In this document: positions 1 to 5,585 of the stretch, one piece after another
How the letters are laid out: each line of letters starts with the position of its first letter
Position numbering within the stretch: position 1 is the stretch's first letter
From: JBFWWW01 sp050245975
Lineage (GTDB): Bacteria > Pseudomonadota > Alphaproteobacteria > Rhizobiales > Hyphomicrobiaceae
Length of the DNA stretch: 7,366 bases
Assembly: GCA_050245975.1 (NCBI GenBank)
Contig: JBFWWW010000192.1
Coordinates: 1 to 7,366, forward strand
Reading direction: 5' to 3'
The notes under the pieces: model-generated
Told to the model about the DNA's origin: nothing
Seen by the model: the letters and a program-made list of their open reading frames with translations, nothing else
Databases searched by the model: none
Made by a program: the position numbers and the translations under genes

Positions 1-224
1 CCGGGCAATGGGCGGCGGAACCGCTCGCCCGCGGTGCGTGTCGATTTGCAATCCGGCGACGGTCCCGGCAGCGCCGCCGGCAGCGCGACATGTGCGGCGC
101 CCGCCGGCTTGGCCAGCGCGACATCCTGCGCGCGCGCGTCCGGGGCGTCGGCCGCCACCAGACCACAGGCCGCAAGAAGGAGAACCGCGGCGCCGAAGCG
201 TCCGCCCCGCAGACAGGAAATCAT
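1..224 (-). CDS. N-terminal part of an exported protein or lipoprotein, function unknown (partial)
   Basis: Reading the minus strand from ATG at 224 gives 74 codons with no stop before the left edge, so the gene continues outside the window. The N-terminus is a convincing export signal: arginines at residues 6 and 9, a hydrophobic stretch over about residues 10-25, then A-R-A followed by Q at 30-33, a good signal peptidase I site. A lipobox-like L-A-A-C occurs at 17-20, so the mature protein could instead be a lipoprotein starting at C20. The next part is rich in Ala and Pro, as in a flexible linker just outside the membrane. I do not recognise a family in the visible residues. The ribosome site is weak: a G-rich stretch, GGGGCTTGGG, about 6 bases before the ATG. 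The gene is divergent from dapD across a 182-base gap. The signal peptide supports this frame over the plus-strand readings of the same bases. Confidence 0.6.
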   Translation of the reverse strand, partial: MISCLRGGRFGAAVLLLAACGLVAADAPDARAQDVALAKPAGAAHVALPAALPGPSPDCKSTRTAGERFRRPLP

Positions 225-406
225 AAGCAGACCCAAGCCCCTTGCCCGTCACTTTGCAGTGTATTTGCATGCCACTGCCTAGTAAAGGAGCAACTCCGCC
301 TGCCATTGTATCCTTGCACAGTGTTGCGCATCATTGACAGGGCATCGGCCGCCGCGTCAGAAACGCGCGGATTGGTGAACAACAGAACTCTACCCGAGGG
401 ACTCCG
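225..406. other. Divergent intergenic region between the exported-protein gene and dapD
   Basis: This 182-base gap must hold promoters for both flanking genes. It is visibly less GC-rich than the coding sequence. It contains a TTGACA hexamer at 334-339 facing dapD, and a 6-bp inverted repeat, GCAGTG at 256-261 with CACTGC at 273-278. TTGCA-like words begin at 254, 265, 314 and 324 (the last reads TTGCGCA), as two pairs spaced 11 and 10 bases. I see no small gene with a ribosome site and no riboswitch that I recognise. Confidence 0.5.
334..363 (+). promoter_or_regulatory. Candidate sigma-70-type promoter for the dapD operon
   Basis: A perfect -35 hexamer TTGACA lies at 334-339. The best -10 partner is CAGAAA at 358-363 with an 18-base spacer, a poor match to TATAAT. 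Weak -10 elements are common in alphaproteobacterial housekeeping promoters. Transcription would begin near 370 and leave a leader of about 35-40 bases before the dapD ATG. Only the -35 match and its position support this call. Confidence 0.3.
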
Positions 407-1249
407 ATGCCCGCAGACAGCCTGCAACAGACCATCGAATCGGCCTGGGACGCCCGCGAAACGGTCACGCCGAAGACCACAGGCGCCGTCCGCGAGGCCG
501 TCGAGACCGCCCTCGGAGACCTCGACAGCGGCCGATCCAGGGTTGCTGAAAAGAAGAACGGCAGCTGGGTCGTCAATCAATGGTTGAAAAAGGCGGTCCT
601 CCTCTCGGTCCGGCTTTACGACATGGCGCCCATTGCCGGAGCCCCCGGCGGCGCAAGCTGGTGGGACAAGGTGCCGTCCAAGTTTGCCGGGATGGATGCC
701 CGCACATTTTCCGAAGCGGGCTTCCGCGCTGTCCCCGGCGCGATCGTCCGGCGCTCGGCCTATATCGCGCCCAATGTCGTCCTGATGCCGTCGTTCGTGA
801 ACCTGGGCGCCTACGTGGACAGCGGCACCATGGTGGATACCTGGGCGACGGTCGGCTCATGTGCTCAGATCGGCAAGAACGTCCACCTGTCCGGCGGCGT
901 CGGCATTGGCGGCGTGCTCGAGCCGTTGCAGGCAAACCCCACGATCATCGAGGACAACTGCTTCATCGGGGCGCGCTCCGAAGTCGTCGAGGGCGTGATC
1001 GTCGGCGAAGGCTCCGTCCTCGCGATGGGCACGTTCATCAGCTCGTCCACCAAAGTCATCGACCGCGCGACCGGCCAGGTCCACATCGGCAAGGTCCCCC
1101 CATATTCGGTGGTGGTCTCCGGCTCCCTGCCCGGAAAGGCGCTGCCCGACGGATCGCCGGGCCCCAGCCTCTACTGCGCCGTGATCGTCAAGACGGTCGA
1201 CGCGCAGACGCGATCGAAGACCGGCATCAACGAGCTGCTGCGGGACTGA
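407..1249 (+). CDS. dapD: 2,3,4,5-tetrahydropyridine-2,6-dicarboxylate N-succinyltransferase (DapD)
   Basis: DapD transfers succinyl from succinyl-CoA to tetrahydrodipicolinate, giving N-succinyl-2-amino-6-ketopimelate, in the cytosolic succinylase branch of the diaminopimelate/lysine pathway. The 280-aa product is close to the E. coli enzyme (about 274 aa). Residues 1-100 form the helical N-terminal domain with the W-L-K-K-A-V-L-L-S motif at 59-67. Residues 110-240 carry the left-handed beta-helix hexapeptide repeats. The core is nearly identical to the E. coli enzyme, with M-V-D-T-W-A-T-V-G-S-C at 142-152 and S-E-V-V-E-G at 191-196. By my alignment from memory, D144 and E192 match the catalytic Asp141 and Glu189 of characterised DapD. 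The C-terminus keeps S-L-Y-C-A-V-I-V-K and G-I-N-E-L-L-R. GAGGG at 396-400 sits 6 bases before the ATG. The stop codon shares one base with the next start (TGATG), so translation is probably coupled. Confidence 0.97.
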   Translation: MPADSLQQTIESAWDARETVTPKTTGAVREAVETALGDLDSGRSRVAEKKNGSWVVNQWLKKAVLLSVRLYDMAPIAGAPGGASWWDKVPSKFAGMDARTFSEAGFRAVPGAIVRRSAYIAPNVVLMPSFVNLGAYVDSGTMVDTWATVGSCAQIGKNVHLSGGVGIGGVLEPLQANPTIIEDNCFIGARSEVVEGVIVGEGSVLAMGTFISSSTKVIDRATGQVHIGKVPPYSVVVSGSLPGKALPDGSPGPSLYCAVIVKTVDAQTRSKTGINELLRD

Positions 1250-1986
1250 TGGCGGATCGGGCCACATTCAGCGTGCTCGATCCGCAGAAGGTCGTCGCGA
1301 CGATTGGCATGCTGCAAAAGCGCATCGAGGAGCGGTTCGCCGGTTCCGGCCTGGCCAACGTGTGCGGCGAGCTGCAGGCGATCGCCGCCACCAACACGCA
1401 ACGCGCCGAGAAGATCGCGCGCGGCAACACGGTCCTGCGCGCCGGCATCTTCGCGCTGCTGCTGCTCGGCATCGCCGCCATCGTCTGGATCATCACCCTG
1501 ATCCACTCCTACTCGACGACGGCCGACAACATCTATTCCGTGCTGCAGGGCATCGAGGCGGCTGCGAACCTCGCCGTTCTGATCGGCGCGGCGCTGTTCT
1601 TCCTTGTGCGCAGCGAGGAGCGCCTGAAGCGGCGCGAGGCGCTTACCGCCCTGCACGAGCTGCGCTCCATCGTGCACGTCATCGACATGCACCAGCTCAC
1701 CAAGGATCCGAGCGCTGACGACAACAGCATCGGCGGCAAGACGTCGTCGTCGCCGCCGCGCATACTCTCGCGCTACCTGCTCGCCCGCTATCTCGACTAC
1801 AGCTCCGAGATGGTTTCGCTCACCTCCAAGGTTGCGGTACTGTTCTCCCAAAGCTTTCCCGACCCCGACATCATCGATGCCGTCAGCGACATCGAGCGCA
1901 TCGCCGCGGGCCTGTCGCAGAAGATCTGGCAGAAGATCATGATCCTCGAATTGCAGGGCAACATGATGCCCGCGACCGGCAGCTGA
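1249..1986 (+). CDS. Two-helix inner-membrane protein of unknown function, embedded between dapD and dapE
   Basis: The 245-aa product has a polar, partly amphipathic N-terminus (1-62), one hydrophobic helix at about 63-85, a short polar loop at 86-102 and a second helix at about 103-121. A basic stretch (R-S-E-E-R-L-K-R-R-E, 121-130) follows, then a long helical C-terminal region. Basic residues before helix 1 and after helix 2 predict both ends in the cytoplasm. A flexible D/S/G/P-rich segment at about 153-171 divides the C-terminal part. I recognise no catalytic motif or named family. The ATG at 1249 overlaps the dapD stop by one base, and the gene ends three bases before dapE, which fits translational coupling inside one transcript. 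No strong Shine-Dalgarno sequence is seen, also consistent with coupling. Upstream readings in the same frame run through dapD and are ignored. A link to diaminopimelate supply or the cell envelope is inference from position only. Confidence 0.85.
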   Translation: MADRATFSVLDPQKVVATIGMLQKRIEERFAGSGLANVCGELQAIAATNTQRAEKIARGNTVLRAGIFALLLLGIAAIVWIITLIHSYSTTADNIYSVLQGIEAAANLAVLIGAALFFLVRSEERLKRREALTALHELRSIVHVIDMHQLTKDPSADDNSIGGKTSSSPPRILSRYLLARYLDYSSEMVSLTSKVAVLFSQSFPDPDIIDAVSDIERIAAGLSQKIWQKIMILELQGNMMPATGS

Positions 1987-1989
1987 TCG

Positions 1990-3159
1990 ATGGCCCTGGA
2001 CCCGCTCGACCCCGTCGCGCTCGCACAGGCTCTTGTCCGGTGCCCGTCCGTAACGCCGGCGGAAGCGGGCACGCTCGATCTGCTGGAGGGTGTGCTGCGG
2101 CCGGCCGGCTTCGCGTGCCATCGCCTGACGATGACCGAGCCGGGCACGCCCGACGTGGACAACCTCTATGCCCGCTGGGGCACCGCTGCGCCCAATCTCT
2201 GCTTCGCCGGACACGTCGATGTGGTGCCGCCCGGCCCCGACGCGGCATGGCGGCATCCTCCCTTTGCCGGCGTCATTTCCGACGGCGCGCTTTACGGCCG
2301 CGGCGCGGTCGACATGAAGGGTGCCGTCGCCTGCTTCCTCGCGGCGGCGCTGGCCCACGTCCGGCACAACCCGTCGAACGGCTCGCTTTCCTTTCTCATC
2401 ACCTGCGATGAGGAGGGACCCTCCATCAACGGGACTGTCAAAGTCCTGCAGTGGCTCGCGGACCGCGGCGAGAAGCTCGACGCCTGCCTCGTGGGCGAAC
2501 CCACCAACCCCGGCATTCTCGGCGAAGAGATCAAGATCGGCCGCCGCGGCTCGCTCAACGGCGTGCTTGTCGTGCAGGGCCGGCAGGGGCATGCGGCCTA
2601 CCCGGACCTCGCCGAAAACCCGGTGCCGAAGCTCGCGCGCATCATCGACCGCCTGTCCACGACACCGCTGGATCAGGGCAACGCCGACTTCCAGCCGTCG
2701 AGCCTCCAGGTCACCGTCATCTCCGCCCCCAACACGGCAACGAACGTGATCCCCGGCGAAGCGCGGGCGCTGTTCAACATCCGCTACAACACGCACTGGA
2801 CGCGGCCGAAGCTCGAAGCCCATGTCCGCGCACTGGCGCAGCAGGCGGCAGACGAGCTGGGCGCCCGTTTCTCGCTGTCGTTCTCGGGCACCGGGGACGT
2901 GTTCCTGACGCAGGCGGGCCCGCTGGTCGACACCATGCAGGCGGCGGTCAGGACGGTCACCGGACGCACGGCCGCGCTGACGACCAATGGCGGGACATCC
3001 GACGCGCGCTTCATCCAGGCCCATTGCCCGGTGATCGAATTCGGCCTGTCGAATGCGCTCGCCCATCATGTCGACGAGCGCGTTTCCGTGGACGATCTCA
3101 AGGCGCTCGCAAAAATCTACAGCCACTTCATCGCGGCGTTCTTCGCGCGGGCGCCCTGA
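1990..3159 (+). CDS. dapE: Succinyl-diaminopimelate desuccinylase (DapE)
   Basis: DapE is a cytosolic di-zinc amidohydrolase of the M20 family. It splits N-succinyl-LL-diaminopimelate into LL-diaminopimelate and succinate, two steps after DapD. The product is 389 aa, against about 375 aa in E. coli. The catalytic domain flanks a lid/dimerisation domain at about 180-295. Zinc ligands and catalytic residues are all visible: H75 and D77 in G-H-V-D-V-V-P-P-G, D108 in G-R-G-A-V-D-M-K-G, the E141-E142 pair in C-D-E-E-G-P (general base, then ligand), E170 in V-G-E-P-T, and H360 in the A-H-H-V-D-E-R motif near the C-terminus. H201 in Q-G-H-A-A-Y-P matches the conserved lid histidine. The N-terminal L-V-R-C-P-S-V-T-P is typical of the family. 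The start lies three bases after the preceding stop with little ribosome site of its own, so coupled translation is likely. Confidence 0.96.
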   Translation: MALDPLDPVALAQALVRCPSVTPAEAGTLDLLEGVLRPAGFACHRLTMTEPGTPDVDNLYARWGTAAPNLCFAGHVDVVPPGPDAAWRHPPFAGVISDGALYGRGAVDMKGAVACFLAAALAHVRHNPSNGSLSFLITCDEEGPSINGTVKVLQWLADRGEKLDACLVGEPTNPGILGEEIKIGRRGSLNGVLVVQGRQGHAAYPDLAENPVPKLARIIDRLSTTPLDQGNADFQPSSLQVTVISAPNTATNVIPGEARALFNIRYNTHWTRPKLEAHVRALAQQAADELGARFSLSFSGTGDVFLTQAGPLVDTMQAAVRTVTGRTAALTTNGGTSDARFIQAHCPVIEFGLSNALAHHVDERVSVDDLKALAKIYSHFIAAFFARAP

Positions 3160-3162
3160 CGC

Positions 3163-4698
3163 TCACATGGTCGCGCCGATCTGCCAGGGCACGAACTCGT
3201 TGTCGCCGTAGCCGAGCTGCTCGCTCTTGGTCTTGCGGCCCGAGGCGACCTCCAGGATCGTGTCGAAGATTTCGCGCCCCTTGTCCTCGATGGAGACACC
3301 GTCGAGCACGTCGCCGCAGTTGATGTCCATGTCCTCCAGCATGCGCTGGTAGATATCGTGATTGGTGGCAAGCTTGATGGATGGCGTGGGCTTGCAGCCA
3401 TAGGCCGAGCCGCGGCCCGTCGTGAAGCACAGCACGTTGCAGCCGCCGGCGACCTGGCCCGTCGCGGCGACCGGGTCGTAGCCCGGCGTGTCCATGTACA
3501 CGAAGCCCTTGGCCGTCACGGGCTCCGCATAGCGGTAGACCTGCTCCAGCGTGGTCGTGCCGCCCTTGGCGGCCGCACCGAGCGACTTTTCGAGGATTGT
3601 CGTCAGGCCGCCCGCTTTGTTCCCCGGGCTCGGATTGTTGTCCATCGAGCCTTCGTTCTTCGCGCAGTAGTCCTGCCACCAGTGGATGATGTCGACCAGC
3701 TTCTCGCCCACCTCGCGCGAGCGGGCCCGGCGCGTCAGCAGGTGCTCGGCGCCGTAGATTTCCGGCGTTTCCGAGAGCACGGCCGTGCCGCCATGGCGGA
3801 CCAGAAGATCGACGGCAGCCCCGAGCGAGGGATTCGCGGTGATGCCCGAGTAGCCGTCCGAGCCGCCGCACTGCAGGGCGAGGCACAGTTCCGAGGCCGA
3901 CATCGTCTCGCGCTTCACGGCGTTCGCACGCGGCAGCATCTCCTTGATACGGGCGACGCCGGCTTCGATGGTCTTGCGCGTCCCGCCCGTGTCCTGGATC
4001 GTCATAGTGCGGAAATTGTCGCCCTCGATGAGGCCGTACTTCTCCTTCAGCCGCGAAATCTGGAAGACCTCGCAGCCGAGCCCGACCACCAGCGCGGCGG
4101 CGAGATTGGGATGGCCGGCGTAGCCCCACTGCGTCCGCTCGAGCGCGTCGTAGCCTTCCCCTTTCGCGGCAAGCCCGCAGCCCGTGCCATGCACGAACGA
4201 TACGACGCCGTCGATGTTGGGATAGTCGGCGAGCACGCCGGACCGGTTGACGGCCTCTGCCATGAACCGCGCAACGGACGCCGAGCAGTTCACGCTCGTC
4301 AGAATGCCGATGTAGTTGCGCGTCCCGGCCTTGCCGTTGGCGCGCCGGTAGCCCTCGAACGTCGCGCGCGCCTCGGGGGGCAGCAGCGGCTCCTCGCGCG
4401 CGTCCTGCGCGAACGCATAGTCGCGCTCGAACTCCCCGAACGAGCAGTTGTGCGTGTGCACATGCGTTCCGGGTGCGATATTTTCAGTCGCGAACCCGAT
4501 GACCTGCCCGAATTTGACGATGGGCTGGCCTTTCTCGATCGGGACGCTCGCCATCTTGTGGCCGCGCATCACGCGCGACACGGCGGTGACGCCTTGCGCC
4601 ACCGCGCCGGGCATCAGGCCGTCGACGGCAACGATCACGTTGTCCTTGGCGTTGAGCCGCAGCGTGCGCGGGTTCTTTTTGTCAGGTGTGTCCTGCAT
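3163..4698 (-). CDS. UxaA/GarD-family dehydratase (altronate dehydratase-like hydrolase)
   Basis: The 511-aa product belongs to the altronate hydrolase/galactarate dehydratase family. These metal-dependent cytosolic enzymes remove water from sugar acids to give 2-keto-3-deoxy acids. An N-terminal SAF domain spans about 11-83 and ends in H-T-H-N. The catalytic region follows, with G-T-R-N-Y-I-G-I (125-132), V-H-G-T-G-C-G (169-175), Q-C-G-G-S-D-G-Y-S-G (276-285), S-E-T-P-E-I-Y-G-A-E (309-318), Y-G-C-K-P-T-P-S (433-440) and D-I-N-C-G-D-V-L-D-G (458-467). The length lies between UxaA (about 495) and GarD (about 523), so SAF and catalytic parts are fused, unlike split SuyA/SuyB sulfolactate lyases. 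The substrate could be altronate, galactarate or another sugar acid. An in-frame ATG at 4833 was rejected: the start at 4698 has GGAGG 7 bases upstream and the homologous region begins there. That ribosome site lies inside a hairpin. The gene diverges from the GntR gene, probably its regulator. Confidence 0.92.
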   Translation of the reverse strand: MQDTPDKKNPRTLRLNAKDNVIVAVDGLMPGAVAQGVTAVSRVMRGHKMASVPIEKGQPIVKFGQVIGFATENIAPGTHVHTHNCSFGEFERDYAFAQDAREEPLLPPEARATFEGYRRANGKAGTRNYIGILTSVNCSASVARFMAEAVNRSGVLADYPNIDGVVSFVHGTGCGLAAKGEGYDALERTQWGYAGHPNLAAALVVGLGCEVFQISRLKEKYGLIEGDNFRTMTIQDTGGTRKTIEAGVARIKEMLPRANAVKRETMSASELCLALQCGGSDGYSGITANPSLGAAVDLLVRHGGTAVLSETPEIYGAEHLLTRRARSREVGEKLVDIIHWWQDYCAKNEGSMDNNPSPGNKAGGLTTILEKSLGAAAKGGTTTLEQVYRYAEPVTAKGFVYMDTPGYDPVAATGQVAGGCNVLCFTTGRGSAYGCKPTPSIKLATNHDIYQRMLEDMDINCGDVLDGVSIEDKGREIFDTILEVASGRKTKSEQLGYGDNEFVPWQIGATM

Positions 4699-4704
4699 TT
4701 GGGT

Positions 4705-4736
4705 GCCTCCGCAATTCAATCCCTTGTTGCGGAGGC
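4705..4736 (-). promoter_or_regulatory. Perfect inverted repeat able to sequester the dehydratase Shine-Dalgarno sequence
   Basis: The arms GCCTCCGCAA (4705-4714) and TTGCGGAGGC (4727-4736) are perfect complements over 10 bp, with a 12-base loop. In the minus-strand mRNA the 3' arm contains GGAGG (4710 to 4706), the ribosome site of the dehydratase gene, and it is fully paired with CCUCC in the 5' arm. The AUG follows 7 bases after GGAGG, just outside the stem. This could be a translational switch or a leader hairpin, or the DNA repeat could act as an operator. The pairing is seen directly. Any regulatory role is inferred. Confidence 0.5.
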
Positions 4737-4752
4737 CATGCCAAAACGCAAG

Positions 4753-4766
4753 TTCGGGATCGCGAA
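4753..4766. promoter_or_regulatory. Candidate operator half-pair 1 (14-bp imperfect palindrome)
   Basis: TTCGGGATCGCGAA is a 14-bp palindrome broken at one symmetric pair. It resembles the palindrome at 4821-4834: the 16 bases starting at each site match at 12 positions and both end in AATG. It lies upstream of the dehydratase gene in the divergent control region, so it is a candidate binding site for the adjacent GntR-family protein. Binding is inferred, not shown. Confidence 0.35.
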
Positions 4767-4790
4767 TGTTCGCCCCACAGAACACGTTTC

Positions 4791-4806
4791 TCTCGCGCCC
4801 GCGAGA
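4791..4806. promoter_or_regulatory. Perfect 7-bp-arm palindrome in the divergent control region
   Basis: TCTCGCG (4791-4797) and CGCGAGA (4800-4806) are perfect complements separated by CC. The 16-bp span is the right size for a dimeric winged-helix regulator. It lies between the two related TTCGG palindromes, near the middle of the 179-base gap. It could be the operator itself or a site for a second regulator. Its sequence is unlike the other two palindromes. Confidence 0.3.
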
Positions 4807-4820
4807 CGGGATGGTTTGAA

Positions 4821-4834
4821 TTCGGAATTCCAAA
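4821..4834. promoter_or_regulatory. Candidate operator half-pair 2 (14-bp imperfect palindrome)
   Basis: TTCGGAATTCCAAA has a perfect GGAATTCC core and one mismatched symmetric pair, and symmetry extends one more base on each side (A4820 with T4835). It matches the site at 4753-4766 under a consensus of roughly TTCGGRATYSCRAA. It ends 43 bases before the chosen GntR start, where a bound repressor could control its own promoter. A TTGAAT hexamer at 4816-4821 overlaps its left edge, but I see no good -10 partner. Confidence 0.35.
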
Positions 4835-4877
4835 TGCTAGCGTTCGGGTGCCCATCAAGTCGGCGTTTGGGGCCCTC

Positions 4878-5585
4878 ATGCTGCAGCTCGCCATCCAGCC
4901 CGCGCTCATCGACCAGGTGCACGACCGCCTGCTGGACGCGATCGCCGACGGCACGCTGCCGTCAGGGATGCGGGTGACGCAAGAAAGCGTCGCCTCGATG
5001 CTCGGCGTGTCGCGTCAACCGGTCAGCCACGCGCTGCAAGTCCTGAAGCGGAAAGGCTTTCTCGTCGAGCACGGCAAACGCAGCCTTCAGGTTGCGCCGC
5101 TCGACGCCGGCCGCATCCGCGATCTCTATCTCGTTCGCGAGGCCCTGGACGGCCTGGCTGCGCGCCTGGCTGCATTGCGCGTCAAAACCGGCGCCGCATC
5201 GGCCGAGGATCGCGACGCGGCGTCGGCTGCACTTGCCGCCGGGCGCAAGGGAAGCCCTCGGCAGTCGATTGCGCAGCTCATCGCCAGCGACGTGGCTTTC
5301 CATTCGGCCATCCACCGGCTGTCGGGCAACCGCGCCATTGCGGAAACCGTCGCCGACCAGTGGCCGCATTTCCGGCGCTCGATGGGGCTGGTGCTTTCGG
5401 TGTCGGGCGCGCAGGCCCGCTACTGGGAGGAGCATGCCGCCATTCTGGGCGCCATACTGGCCGGCGATGCCGCCGCTGCCGAGAAACTGGCCCGCCGCCA
5501 CACCGCAACTGCCGGGGAGGAAACCGCGCAACGCCTGGAAGCACAGACTCGAACAAAAGCACCCACCAATGGAGGACGCCAATGA
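4878..5585 (+). CDS. GntR-family transcriptional regulator, FCD subfamily
   Basis: The 235-aa product is a ligand-responsive DNA-binding protein, usually a repressor of nearby catabolic genes. An N-terminal winged helix-turn-helix spans about 8-70, with G-T-L-P-S-G-M-R-V-T-Q-E-S-V-A at 25-39 and L-G-V-S-R-Q-P-V-S-H-A-L as the recognition part at 42-53. The C-terminal helical FCD domain spans about 78-215. It keeps the likely metal/ligand set D138, H142 (D-V-A-F-H), H186 (W-E-E-H) and H208 (R-R-H), so the effector is probably an organic acid bound through a metal, as in other FCD proteins. The ATG at 4878 gives the usual subfamily length. A GTG at 4848 would add 10 residues, and the ATG at 4686 lies inside the divergent gene and is rejected. 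The ribosome site is weak. The stop overlaps the dioxygenase start as ATGA, so the two are co-transcribed. The probable targets are its own operon and the divergent dehydratase. Confidence 0.9.
   Translation: MLQLAIQPALIDQVHDRLLDAIADGTLPSGMRVTQESVASMLGVSRQPVSHALQVLKRKGFLVEHGKRSLQVAPLDAGRIRDLYLVREALDGLAARLAALRVKTGAASAEDRDAASAALAAGRKGSPRQSIAQLIASDVAFHSAIHRLSGNRAIAETVADQWPHFRRSMGLVLSVSGAQARYWEEHAAILGAILAGDAAAAEKLARRHTATAGEETAQRLEAQTRTKAPTNGGRQ

Noticed and set aside
377..388. GAAC-N4-GAAC upstream of dapD, resembling an alphaproteobacterial LexA box
   Set aside because: The known alphaproteobacterial SOS motif needs a seven-base spacer (GAAC-N7-GAAC). Here it is four, and dapD is not an SOS gene.
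580..1248. Continuous frame running from inside dapD into the membrane-protein gene
   Set aside because: This part overlaps dapD out of frame and is Arg/Pro-rich without structure. The real membrane-protein start is at 1249, where composition changes to a normal helical protein.
1171..3126. Long open frame of 651 codons on the minus strand
   Set aside because: It lies opposite the membrane-protein gene and dapE, both strongly supported. Its Arg/Gly/Asp-rich translation has no domain pattern, as expected for an antisense shadow in high-GC DNA.
4699..4833. N-terminal extension of the UxaA-family protein from ATG at 4833
   Set aside because: The extra 45 residues are unlike the family and cover the palindromic control region. 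The start at 4698 has an ideally spaced GGAGG.
4686..4877. N-terminal extension of the GntR protein from ATG at 4686
   Set aside because: It would overlap the divergent dehydratase gene and the control region and add residues unlike the family. The start at 4878 gives the usual length before the winged helix.
3358..4977. Open frame of 539 codons on the plus strand
   Set aside because: It runs antisense to the UxaA-family gene and into the GntR gene. The translation is low-complexity Arg/Ala-rich and has no motifs.
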